Shown piece by piece: positions 53,805 to 61,775 of a stretch of DNA of 64,000 nt (position 1 is its first letter; the number at the start of each line of letters is the position of its first letter). Under the pieces are notes generated by a model. It ran no database searches. It saw only the letters and a program-made list of their open reading frames with translations, and had not been told where the DNA came from. Where the stretch lies: positions 62,001 through 126,000 of the forward strand of contig JQKK01000010.1 in assembly GCA_000746015.1 (NCBI GenBank). Reading direction: 5' to 3'. This DNA is from Lachnospiraceae bacterium MA2020. Its GTDB lineage: Bacteria; Bacillota; Clostridia; Lachnospirales; Lachnospiraceae. The position numbers were made by a program, and so were the translations under genes.

Positions 53805-54543
53805 ATTAAAACATGTCAGCCGTTCTTATACAATGGGCGACAGGAGTTTCTATGCTATAAAAGATATAAATCTGAAGCTTGAAGAAGGAGAGTTTGTAGT
53901 TATACTGGGACCTTCCGGGGCCGGAAAAAGTACGCTGCTCAATCTGCTCGGGGGTATGGACTCTCCGACGGAAGGAGAGCTCATATTTGATGGGAAGGAT
54001 ATAGCAAAGTTTAATGATAATCAGCTTACTGACTATAGGGCATGGAATGTAGGGGTAGTATTTCAGTTTTATAATCTTATACCAACACTTACGGCTTATG
54101 AAAACGTGGCTCTGATGAAAGATGTGCGGTTGCAGTCTTCAAAAAAATCCATATGGAATAAGGGCAATATACCGGTCGTGCCACCTGAAGAGGCAATAGA
54201 GAGCGTGGGACTTAAAGAGAGAATGCATCATTTCCCATCTCAGATGTCGGGAGGAGAGCAGCAGAGAATATCAATAGCCCGTGCGATAGCCAAAAATCCG
54301 CGCCTGCTATTATGTGATGAACCTACAGGAGCACTTGATACAAATACCGGAGCAGAAATACTTAAGCTTTTGCAGGATATGAGCCACCGCGATGGCAGGA
54401 CAGTAGTGATGGTAACGCATAATGACGACTGTGTCGAGATTGCAGACAGAGTTATAAGAGTAAAAAATTCAATGATACAGTCAGATGAAAAGATAGAAGC
54501 TCCTAAAGATCCATTGATATTTATGGATAATAAGCAAGAATAG
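53791..54543 (+). CDS. MacB/LolD-type ABC transporter ATPase
   Basis: This 250-residue ATPase has Walker A GPSGAGKSTLLN, signature MSGGEQQRISIARA and Walker B LLLCDEPTGALD, then the switch histidine in VMVTHNDD. It overlaps the adaptor gene by 14 bases. An insertion between the Q-loop (VFQFYNLIPTLTAYENV) and the signature (KKSIWNKGNIPVVPPEEAIE) is slightly longer than usual. It powers the preceding permease. No terminator is obvious downstream. Confidence 0.95.
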   Translation: MSLIELKHVSRSYTMGDRSFYAIKDINLKLEEGEFVVILGPSGAGKSTLLNLLGGMDSPTEGELIFDGKDIAKFNDNQLTDYRAWNVGVVFQFYNLIPTLTAYENVALMKDVRLQSSKKSIWNKGNIPVVPPEEAIESVGLKERMHHFPSQMSGGEQQRISIARAIAKNPRLLLCDEPTGALDTNTGAEILKLLQDMSHRDGRTVVMVTHNDDCVEIADRVIRVKNSMIQSDEKIEAPKDPLIFMDNKQE

Positions 54544-54616
54544 AAAAGATATAACAATCCTTTCAGCTCCAACAATAATGACTATAACATTTTAAGATAT
54601 CCAATGATTAATGATT

Positions 54617-54646
54617 TTGATAAAAAAAGCAGTTATTCGATATAAA
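54617..54646 (+). promoter_or_regulatory. Candidate promoter of the GH16 gene
   Basis: TTGATA (54617-54622), 18 bases, TATAAA (54641-54646), about 60 bases before the start. Confidence 0.45.
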
Positions 54647-54706
54647 AGATGGAATAGGATTGTATAAAATATAGTACATTATTGGAGAGTTGAAAGGAGA
54701 AGAGTA

Positions 54707-56668
54707 ATGAAAAAGTCGAAATGGTGTAATGCCCTTGCGGTAACACTTACGACCGCTATCGTGGTGACAGCTACACCTATGGGAGTACATGGTCAAATAG
54801 TTTCTTCTGTAGCTGACAAGTATTCTGACGAGGGATACAAGCTGGTATGGAATGACGAATTTGATGGAGGAACACTTAATACTTCTGACTGGAATGTCGA
54901 GAAGCATGAGCCGGGATGGGTTAACTCTGAACTTCAGAGATATACCGGCCTTGATGAGGGAAATATTGAAGTAAAGGATGGATCACTTTTCATCAAGCCA
55001 CATGTGGAAGGTAAATTGCCGGAAACATCTTCTGAGAATTCTAAATCAGAAAAGAAGATCAACAAAGTTGAATTTGATCTGGATGTATCCGGACAAAATA
55101 CATCGGATACGATAGCTTTGCAGGTCAACTTTGGAAAAATTGATGACACTGCAGAGGGTAATGCTGCAGCAACAGTAGAGATTTCTGATATTTCATTAAA
55201 AGATGAAGATGGAAATGAGCTTTTACGCAATACGGATTTTACAGATGGATCTGATTGGTATTGCGGAATTTCTGAAACGGCAAAGGGCTCTTATAAGTAT
55301 GAAGACGGCAAGGCAATACTTGTAATAGATAATGCGGGTGATGCAAACTGGCATTATCAGCTTCAGCAGAGTGATCTGAAGCTTGAAAAAGGCAAAAAGT
55401 ATCACTTTTCAATGGATACAAGCGCATCAACAGACAGAATGGTTGAGATAAGTCTGCTTGATCCTGCGCATGGTTATGCATGGTATGGCGGATCAAAGGC
55501 AAAACTTGAGGGCTCTGCAGAAGAAGCTTCTGGTGATCTCAAGATAACTTCCGGCCGTATCACAACTCAGAATAAGCATGATTTCACATATGGCAGATTT
55601 GAAGCAAGAGCAAAAGTTCCTACAGGAAAAGGTTATCTGCCGGCATTTTGGCTCATGGCTACTGATGAGGGACTCTATGGACAGTGGCCAAGATGCGGTG
55701 AGATCGACATCATGGAAGTAATGGGTCAGGAGACAGAGAAATCCTATCATACTATCCATTACGGATACAATTCAGGAAACGGTCACAAGGAGAATCAGGG
55801 AAATAAGGTATTAAAGGATGGCAACTTTGCAGATGAATACCATGTATTCAGAGTGGACTGGGATCCTGGAAAGATCACATGGTATGTAGATGATGAGCAA
55901 GTCTTTACCACAGATGACTGGTATACCGGTGCTGATGAAGCAGGACAGCTCACATACCCTGCACCATTTGATCAGAATTTCTACATTATACTTAATCTTG
56001 CGGTAGGTGGCTCATGGGTAAAGAACCCGGACAGCGCTACATATTCACATATGAATCAGGATAAGTATGAAGTCGATTATGTGAGAGTATACCAGAAGAG
56101 CGAGGCTGAGTACGAAAAGGAAGAAGCAAGTGCAAAGCGTCCGGAGAAAGCACCTGTAAAGTACAGAAATGCTGATAAAACCGGAAATTATGTAATTAAT
56201 GGAGACTTTGCAAATGACATAGCACTTGATGGATCAGAGGAAGCTTCTGATGAAAACTGGTTGCTTCACCTTGAAAGTGATGCAAAGGATACCAACTATA
56301 TAGTTAGTGATAACAGCATAAGAATCGAGCCATCAGCAGAGGGCAGCCAGACGCATAGTGTACAGCTTAAGCAGGCAGGAATACCGATGTATAAGGGCTG
56401 GGAGTATGAGCTCACCTTTGATGCGGCCGCTGATGAAAACAGGGATATTGTCATCGATGTAGAAGGTCCTGACAGAGGATGGACAAGATACATGAAGGAT
56501 ACTACAGTCCCTGTGACAACTAAAAAGCAGTCATATACTTACACATTCAGCATGACAGATAAGACAGATGCAAATTCTGCTCTTGAATTTAATTTAGGAA
56601 ATCAGAAGTCTACAGCAGCTGTAACTATCTCAAATGTGCGTCTCACACATAAGATTGCGTTTTATTAG
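54707..56668 (+). CDS. Secreted GH16 endo-beta-glucanase with inserted and C-terminal CBM-like domains
   Basis: The protein has 653 residues. A signal peptide covers about 1-29. The GH16 fold starts at YKLVWNDEFDGGTLNTSDW and is interrupted at about 104-275 by a jelly-roll module of CBM4/9 type (GNELLRNTDFTDGSDWYCG). It resumes at ITTQNKHDFTYGRFEARAK. The catalytic motif GEIDIMEVMG gives nucleophile E332, D334 and acid/base E337, as in laminarinase/lichenase-type GH16 with the extra methionine. A second CBM4/9-like module fills ~480-650. The last residues (KIAFY) and the missing terminator may result from the adjacent element insertion. It acts outside the cell on beta-1,3 or mixed-linkage glucans. 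Confidence 0.92.
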   Translation: MKKSKWCNALAVTLTTAIVVTATPMGVHGQIVSSVADKYSDEGYKLVWNDEFDGGTLNTSDWNVEKHEPGWVNSELQRYTGLDEGNIEVKDGSLFIKPHVEGKLPETSSENSKSEKKINKVEFDLDVSGQNTSDTIALQVNFGKIDDTAEGNAAATVEISDISLKDEDGNELLRNTDFTDGSDWYCGISETAKGSYKYEDGKAILVIDNAGDANWHYQLQQSDLKLEKGKKYHFSMDTSASTDRMVEISLLDPAHGYAWYGGSKAKLEGSAEEASGDLKITSGRITTQNKHDFTYGRFEARAKVPTGKGYLPAFWLMATDEGLYGQWPRCGEIDIMEVMGQETEKSYHTIHYGYNSGNGHKENQGNKVLKDGNFADEYHVFRVDWDPGKITWYVDDEQVFTTDDWYTGADEAGQLTYPAPFDQNFYIILNLAVGGSWVKNPDSATYSHMNQDKYEVDYVRVYQKSEAEYEKEEASAKRPEKAPVKYRNADKTGNYVINGDFANDIALDGSEEASDENWLLHLESDAKDTNYIVSDNSIRIEPSAEGSQTHSVQLKQAGIPMYKGWEYELTFDAAADENRDIVIDVEGPDRGWTRYMKDTTVPVTTKKQSYTYTFSMTDKTDANSALEFNLGNQKSTAAVTISNVRLTHKIAFY

Positions 56669-56708
56669 GAAAACACACTGTCAAAAGGATTTTATGCTTT
56701 GGCGGGGG

Positions 56709-58394
56709 TCAGCCCGCCTCGGCGGTGTCAGTGGTGTTGATTTCAATATACTCGGCAATCTTGCGAAACTCGTCCGCAAACTTGAAATGAACGCTGATAT
56801 TGCCGTTTTCGTAAACCTTGATATGGTCTACCAGCTCAATCAGAATTTCGCGGGTCAGCTTTTCGATGTTTTGATATTTCGCAAAAGCTACCAGCGCGGG
56901 ATGCTGCTGGTCAACGCCGTTTGAGAGCTCTTTCCGTTCAGCCGTCAGCCGGGCCAGCAAATCCGAGAGCCCAGCGGCCTGCCGTTCATAATCGGTTTTC
57001 ATTTCCCGGTATTCCTGCTGGGAGATTTCCCCGTCTTTCCAGTCTTGATACAGTGACTGCTTATAGCGGGTGATTTTCGTCAATTCCTTTTCCTTTGCGG
57101 CTATCTGGTCATTAAGGCGGTGGGATTGACTTTTTTTCAGCGGGGTCGCATTGATATGGGCTACTATTTCCGAGTAGGAAACGGCGGTGCTCACTTGATA
57201 CTGGATGGCAAACAGAACGGCGGCCTCCAGACGGTTGTGCTTGATAGAGTGCATGGTGCAGGCTGTACGGGAGCGTTTCTTGTAAGTGGAGCAGGAATAA
57301 TATACATTCTTCCCGCTCTGGCTCCGGGTCACGGCCTTGCCGCAGTCAGCGCACCTCAGAAAGCCGCTGAATAAATGGAGTTCCCGCTTTTTAGGAGCCG
57401 TCCGGGTGTCACGTTTCAGAAGTTCCTGCACCCGTTCAAAGGTTTCGTGGGTGATGATTGCCTCGTGGGTATCGGGGACGCGCACCCATTCTTCCTCCGG
57501 CACAGCCTCAATCTGGTGTACCTTGTAGCTTTTCACCCGGCGGCGGCCTTGTACTAAATCCCCGGTGTAAATAGGATTTCTGAGAATATCCGTTATAATC
57601 TTGTTTCCCCACATGGGAGCGTCCGATATAGCCGGGGAGTAGGGCAGGCCCTTTAGCTTTCTGTATGCCGTGGGGCTGGGTATGCCGTGGTCGTTCAGAT
57701 ACATCACGATTTGAAGTTTGGCCATACCTTGCAGGCATAGCTCGTAAATCTTCTTGACGATTTCAGCGGCCTCCGGATCAACGATTAGCTGGTGTTTGTC
57801 TTTGGGGTCTTTTATGTAGCCGTAGGGAGCGAAAGAGCCGATGTACTGGCCGTTGCGCCGCTTATAATCAAAAACCTGCCGGATTTTCTTTGAGGTCTGA
57901 TAACAATACTGGTCGTTCATTACATTTGTTATCGGAACGATGATGCTGTTCACGCTATCCGGGTTTAGGTAGCTGTCCACGCCCTCGGCCAAGCTGATAA
58001 AGCGGACGCCCATCTGCACAAAAAGGTTATCAATCAGACTTCCGGCATCGCTATAATTCCGGGCGAAACGGGAAAGGTCTTTCACCACAACGCAGTTGAT
58101 TTTCCCGCTCATCACATCCCCTAAAAGCCGCTGGAAACTTTCGCGCTCCGTATCGGTTCCCGTGTGGCCGTCATCCACATACTCGGTGTAGCTTTCAAAT
58201 TCTTCCGCATGGTTGAAGTGAAAATCATTGAGAATGTCGCGCTGGTTTTTCACGCTGTTGCTATCGTCAAGCCCCCGGTTGATTTTCTGTAAATCCTCTC
58301 TGGAAAGCCGGATGTAGCCGCCCATTTTCCAGAGCCGGGCCGTATAGGTAGGGGTCAAAGTCTGCTGATACCCTCTGTTTTTTGTTCGTGCCAT
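56709..58394 (-). CDS. Large serine recombinase (TndX-like integrase)
   Basis: The protein has 561 residues. In the N-terminal resolvase domain, the catalytic serine lies in GGYIRLSREDLQK and the conserved arginine region is VVVKDLSRFARNYSDAGSL. A recombinase domain follows, then a zinc ribbon (CADCGKAVTRSQSGKNVYYSC) and a coiled-coil C-terminal region (about 430-500). It catalyses excision and integration of the element. AGGAGG precedes the ATG. It is the outermost gene, its usual place beside an attachment site. Confidence 0.95.
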   Translation of the reverse strand: MARTKNRGYQQTLTPTYTARLWKMGGYIRLSREDLQKINRGLDDSNSVKNQRDILNDFHFNHAEEFESYTEYVDDGHTGTDTERESFQRLLGDVMSGKINCVVVKDLSRFARNYSDAGSLIDNLFVQMGVRFISLAEGVDSYLNPDSVNSIIVPITNVMNDQYCYQTSKKIRQVFDYKRRNGQYIGSFAPYGYIKDPKDKHQLIVDPEAAEIVKKIYELCLQGMAKLQIVMYLNDHGIPSPTAYRKLKGLPYSPAISDAPMWGNKIITDILRNPIYTGDLVQGRRRVKSYKVHQIEAVPEEEWVRVPDTHEAIITHETFERVQELLKRDTRTAPKKRELHLFSGFLRCADCGKAVTRSQSGKNVYYSCSTYKKRSRTACTMHSIKHNRLEAAVLFAIQYQVSTAVSYSEIVAHINATPLKKSQSHRLNDQIAAKEKELTKITRYKQSLYQDWKDGEISQQEYREMKTDYERQAAGLSDLLARLTAERKELSNGVDQQHPALVAFAKYQNIEKLTREILIELVDHIKVYENGNISVHFKFADEFRKIAEYIEINTTDTAEAG

Positions 58395-58467
58395 TGTTCC
58401 TCCTTCCCTATCACATTACACTTATATTATACCTCTGTCCGGGGCAATCAACAAGGATGTCGATGCC

Positions 58468-58486
58468 TCGGGACATTTTGTCTCGA
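58468..58486. repeat. ICE palindrome, copy a
   Basis: TCGGGACA-TTT-TGTCTCGA, 74 bases upstream of the recombinase start; imperfect by one pair. Confidence 0.8.
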
Positions 58487-58510
58487 AGTAGGAGCAGGCC
58501 GCAACAGCAG

Positions 58511-58777
58511 TTACAGCCCGCTCTTTTGCCGGATAAGAAAGGCGGTCAACGTCTCCTGCAGGGAGGGGCCGCCCTCGGCAAATTCGATTTTCACGCCCAC
58601 GCCGCCCACGCTGAAGCAGTACGGATTGACGGCCCGTTTCACAAACCGGGCCAGCCGCTCCTCCCGGGGGAGTGTGCGGTCAAAGGCCATACCGCTCACG
58701 TCAGCCAGCGCATCCGCGCTCACCGCGCCGATGTTCACGCTTTTCATTTGTTCCAGCTCTTGTGCGGTCAGTTTCAC
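58511..58777 (-). CDS. DUF6870-like small conserved element protein
   Basis: This 88-residue protein starts at GTG 58777, with AGGAGG 7 bases upstream; the longer frame to 58831 lacks such a site. It reads VKLTAQELEQMKSVNIGAVS at the start and has NPYCFSVGGVGVKIEF near the middle. It resembles the small proteins usually found next to the recombinase in Tn1549-type elements. Function unknown. Confidence 0.75.
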   Translation of the reverse strand: MKLTAQELEQMKSVNIGAVSADALADVSGMAFDRTLPREERLARFVKRAVNPYCFSVGGVGVKIEFAEGGPSLQETLTAFLIRQKSGL

Positions 58778-58814
58778 GGCAAAACCTCCTTTTGCGTTTT
58801 GGGTTGGTGGGGAA

Positions 58815-58850
58815 ACGCGAAAGGACAGCACTCCGAAAAGTGCTGCCCTT
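58815..58850. other. Hairpin upstream of the DUF6870-like gene
   Basis: AAAGGACAGCACT pairs with AGTGCTGCCCTTT around CCGAAA, one mismatch. No T-run follows on either strand. Confidence 0.6.
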
Positions 58851-59204
58851 TGGCCTATCCCTACCTTGGGACAAATTGTCTCAAACTTGTTTGAAAGAGG
58901 AAACGCCGGGCCCGTATGTTTGGCCCGTCAAAAGACAGCAGGTAGCGGCCCGGTGTTCCCCTGTTTTGTGCGGCGGCCCCGAGCGGCAAGCGGCCAGCTT
59001 GTCCCTCGCGGATCGTGGCCGTGGGGCTGGCAAGCTCCCCACGCGCGGCGGTGGTGTTGGTCGCTCGTCCTCCCGTAAGAGAAGTCACAGCGCACCCGCC
59101 GCCCGGCTCCCCGCGTTCACTCGGGGCCGCCCGCTATGCAGTTGTGGAGAAGAAAAAACTTCCTCTCATATACCACCAGAAAAGCGGAGCAAATGGAGGG
59201 GCGG
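58851..59204. other. G+C-rich intergenic region of the element
   Basis: I find no supported gene here. The minus-strand frame 58861-59088 has no ribosome binding site and a composition like the random frames around it. The region holds palindrome copy b and several G+C-rich short repeats. Confidence 0.5.
58866..58884. repeat. ICE palindrome, copy b
   Basis: TTGGGACA-AAT-TGTCTCAA, 89 bases upstream of the DUF6870-like start. Confidence 0.8.
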
Positions 59205-59627
59205 TCAGGAATTTTTTTGCAAATATTTTTTCATGCTTTTCAGACCGCCCAGAACGGACTCACGGACGGAGCTCTTATCCACGCCCTCGGCCTGGGCAAT
59301 CTCCCGGTAGGTCATGCCGAGGATAAAGTGAGCGTCCACCCGGCGGCCCTGGATCTCCGGCAGGCTGTTCAGCGCGTTCCATAGACGGCAGAACCGCTCC
59401 TTGAGCTCCAGCACCTCGTCCGGGGTGAGCTCATGCAGGCAGGCGGAATACTCGATGCCGTCATCCGCGTCCAAGGAATAGTATGCCTTGTTGTAGCGGG
59501 CCCGCTCGGTATAGGCGGCCTCGGAGCGGACGCTGGCCCGGAGCGCCTCGGCCACATCATCGGAAACCTCAATATATTCGTCCTGGGTGTACCAGTAGTA
59601 AAAGTCGCGCAAGTTGATAATCGTCAT
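59205..59627 (-). CDS. Sigma-70-like regulator of the element
   Basis: The protein has 140 residues from ATG 59627, with GGAGGT 7 bases upstream. The N-terminal half (MTIINLRDFYYWYTQDEYIE) is the family signature of Tn916/Tn1549-type sigma-like ORFs. The C-terminal half is a region-4-type HTH, HFILGMTYREIAQAEGVDKS then SSVRESVLGGLKSMKKYL. No sigma region 2 is present, so it may act as an accessory regulator rather than a full sigma factor. Confidence 0.85.
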   Translation of the reverse strand: MTIINLRDFYYWYTQDEYIEVSDDVAEALRASVRSEAAYTERARYNKAYYSLDADDGIEYSACLHELTPDEVLELKERFCRLWNALNSLPEIQGRRVDAHFILGMTYREIAQAEGVDKSSVRESVLGGLKSMKKYLQKNS

Positions 59628-59719
59628 GGTATGTACCTCCATATCGTTTTTGTGGTCGGGTTGCGGGAAACGATATGGAGGGCGGCGGGGAGCGGCACCC
59701 GGGGGAGCCGCCCCGCACC

Positions 59720-59738
59720 TTGGGACAGCTTGTCCCAA
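59720..59738. repeat. ICE palindrome, copy c
   Basis: TTGGGACA-GCT-TGTCCCAA, perfect, 93 bases upstream of the sigma-like gene start. Confidence 0.85.
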
Positions 59739-59747
59739 AGCTGGGCA

Positions 59748-59790
59748 AACAAAAAACGCCTGCGCGGAAAAATACCACGCAAGCGCATAA
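59748..59790 (-). terminator. Minus-strand terminator after the 32-residue ORF
   Basis: On the minus strand an 11-bp stem (CGCTTGCGTGG with CCGCGCAGGCG) is followed by TTTTTTG. Confidence 0.8.
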
Positions 59791-59804
59791 AGTGAGACGA
59801 TTAT

Positions 59805-59903
59805 CTAAATTACAACAAATTTCGCATTGTATAACAGAATATACTTGTCTTGGGCTTGGGCTTTTTTTGGCAAGTTAGGGGGACGGACAAAGCAGAGAGA
59901 CAC
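59805..59903 (-). CDS. Small 32-residue ORF between two terminators
   Basis: GTG 59903 stands 7 bases after AGGAGG (59911-59916). The frame reads VSLCFVRPPNLPKKAQAQDK and ends YILLYNAKFVVI. An in-frame-shifted ATG at 59908 would give a different 32-residue peptide but is only 2 bases from the site. A terminator lies directly after it and another directly before it. It could be a real small protein or a leader peptide; I do not recognise it with certainty. Confidence 0.45.
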   Translation of the reverse strand: MSLCFVRPPNLPKKAQAQDKYILLYNAKFVVI

Positions 59904-59942
59904 GACATTACCTCCTAAAAAGCAGTTGTCGTACCTTTCAAT

Positions 59943-59984
59943 AAAAAAGCCGATAACCGCATTTTCAATCTGCGTGTTATCGGC
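59943..59984 (-). terminator. Terminator of the TetR-ABC-KTR operon
   Basis: On the minus strand GCCGATAAC-A-CGC pairs with GCG-GTTATCGGC, followed by TTTTTTAT. It overlaps the last codons of the KTR gene. Confidence 0.9.
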
Positions 59985-60174
59985 TCTGCGTCTGTGCGTC
60001 TGGCTCTGTGATAACTAAAATCTTAAATTTTTCTACGCTAATTAAGGTTTCTTGTTTGCATTTAGGACAAAACAAGGGGAAATTTTTCAGTTCAGTATCT
60101 AACCGCAACTTGATACGAGTTTTACTGTTACAGACTGGACATAGCAGCCACTCGAAGCTATCCATATAATTCAT
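59977..60174 (-). CDS. Cysteine-rich KTR domain protein
   Basis: This 65-residue protein has two CxxC knuckles, LLCPVCNSKTRIKLR and PLFCPKCKQETLI, forming a zinc ribbon. KTR proteins are common passengers in Tn916/Tn1549-type elements; their role is not known. ATG 60174 lies one base after the permease stop. The frame open to 60231 overlaps the permease gene and is less likely; ATG 60165 is another possible start. Confidence 0.85.
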   Translation of the reverse strand: MNYMDSFEWLLCPVCNSKTRIKLRLDTELKNFPLFCPKCKQETLISVEKFKILVITEPDAQTQSR

Positions 60175-60175
60175 T

Positions 60176-60961
60176 TCAAATTTCTCTGAGCATCCAAACT
60201 CTTTGAGCTGTGATAACAGAACCAATCGCAATTATCATAGCCAATAGTAAGAACGAAAACTGTATTCCACTCATTGCCACTGTGTAAACATCAAAGAATT
60301 TTAATGGAGTTAAACAGTACAACATTGGAACTTCAAGATATTCGGCGGTGATACTGATACCATAAAAAAGCAATAATATTCCTGCGCCTATCCGAACGGC
60401 CCCTTTATAGGTTCTCGTCAGGCTGGAGGCCAAAAGCGTGATTGCAAACAAAGTCAACCCTGTCAAAAACAGGCCCAATGTGGTGATAAAAACAGCTTCT
60501 CTTTGCTCTAAACCGCCCAGCGGCAAAATGGCGGTAAAATAATTACATAACCCGCTGAATACCGCAAGTGCAAACAAATTGCATACACAGGCGGCTGCTT
60601 TGGCACAGACAATCTTGCTGCGGCTCACCGGTTTTGTAAATAGATATTCTGCCGTTCCCTGCGCCTGTTCTTTCGCTACACAGGAAACACCGAGATAGAC
60701 CGCATAGCTGTTGGTCAGCATCGTGACCCAATAATACATACAGCCATACCAGCCCAAAGCAGAGGTCAAATCGCCGTTCACGCCAAACATGGCTTTCAGA
60801 ATTTTCGGAAAATTCGATATTAGCCCTGTCAGCTCATTGAGGCTGTCCTTTAGTGACAAATACTCAAAGTAAGCGAAGCCACACAAAATCAAGACGATCC
60901 CCATCCAGATCAGCAGCAGTTTTCTTGTTAAGCGCAGCTCGTTTTTCACTAACGCCTTCAT
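60176..60961 (-). CDS. ABC-2 type transporter permease (second)
   Basis: The protein has 261 residues and about six membrane segments (first at about 16-35). The cytoplasmic loop LFTKPVSRSKIVCAKAAACV is shared in form with the preceding permease (LYTKPCGRQVIYKGKLLCAL), so the two are paralogs that likely form a heterodimer. AAGGAGG precedes the ATG. Confidence 0.9.
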   Translation of the reverse strand: MKALVKNELRLTRKLLLIWMGIVLILCGFAYFEYLSLKDSLNELTGLISNFPKILKAMFGVNGDLTSALGWYGCMYYWVTMLTNSYAVYLGVSCVAKEQAQGTAEYLFTKPVSRSKIVCAKAAACVCNLFALAVFSGLCNYFTAILPLGGLEQREAVFITTLGLFLTGLTLFAITLLASSLTRTYKGAVRIGAGILLLFYGISITAEYLEVPMLYCLTPLKFFDVYTVAMSGIQFSFLLLAMIIAIGSVITAQRVWMLREI

Positions 60962-60973
60962 TCGTTTCCTCCT

Positions 60974-61765
60974 TTACACAGCCAACGCAATATCCCGCTT
61001 CAAGATTTTCCAGTATGCCAGCAGCGCAAACCCAAACAGCAGAAGCAGATACCAGATCACATAATCCCATGAATAAGACCCGGAGCTGTGGATCTCCGCC
61101 GGGCTGAAAAAGGAAAACGGCGATAAAAAGCCAATGGCCCGAATACCGACAGTTCTCGAAAAAGAGGTAATGCAGTATTCCATAAACACGACCAGTCCAG
61201 ATGTCAGAAGCGGAGAGCGGTTATTGGGCCGGAATACTCCCGCCATTGTCCCCATCAGTGCAAAAAAGAGAGTAAGCAGGACAAAGGAGCCAGCCACCAA
61301 CAAAAATTCTCCTGTGGGAAATCCGGGGCGAAACAGCGTCATCGTGAAAAAGGACGCCATCACATAAAAAATTCCTGTTACACATACCCCGGCAAGGGCG
61401 CACAATAGTTTCCCTTTGTAGATCACTTGCCGCCCGCAAGGTTTCGTATATAAATATTCCGCTGTGTTTTCTGTACACTCTTTGGTATGTAAGGACAGAC
61501 CCAGGTGCATCCCGAAAATGCCGCCGGCGATCATGAAGAATCCCGTGAGAAAGGAATACATTCCCATCGGCTTTGTAAGAAGCTCCAGGGAAACGCCGAC
61601 GGTTTCAAAAAAGCCTCCCTGCGCAAATCCTGCCGGCAGCGTCCCCGCTGTTTCCACCATGCCATAGTAAACCGGCGTCATGGAAAAAATACATACCGCA
61701 AGAGCAGCGGCCCAAATCAGAATATATTTTTGCGACCGTTTCCACTCAAATCGAAAAATCTGCAT
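60974..61765 (-). CDS. ABC-2 type transporter permease (first)
   Basis: The protein has 263 residues and six predicted membrane segments. The conserved AEYLYTKPCGRQ loop is the family signature. TAGGAGG precedes the ATG, 10 bases after the ATPase stop. With the next gene it should form the membrane part of an exporter for a peptide or drug. Confidence 0.9.
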   Translation of the reverse strand: MQIFRFEWKRSQKYILIWAAALAVCIFSMTPVYYGMVETAGTLPAGFAQGGFFETVGVSLELLTKPMGMYSFLTGFFMIAGGIFGMHLGLSLHTKECTENTAEYLYTKPCGRQVIYKGKLLCALAGVCVTGIFYVMASFFTMTLFRPGFPTGEFLLVAGSFVLLTLFFALMGTMAGVFRPNNRSPLLTSGLVVFMEYCITSFSRTVGIRAIGFLSPFSFFSPAEIHSSGSYSWDYVIWYLLLLFGFALLAYWKILKRDIALAV

Positions 61766-61775
61766 GACGGGCCTC

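Noticed and set aside
58861-59088. 75-codon minus-strand ORF
   Set aside because: GTG start without a ribosome binding site and random-like composition; kept as non-coding, though homologs could change this.
58672-59326. Several plus-strand ORFs in the G+C-rich element region
   Set aside because: They overlap the supported minus-strand genes, lack ribosome binding sites, and have R/P/S-rich compositions expected of random G+C-rich frames.
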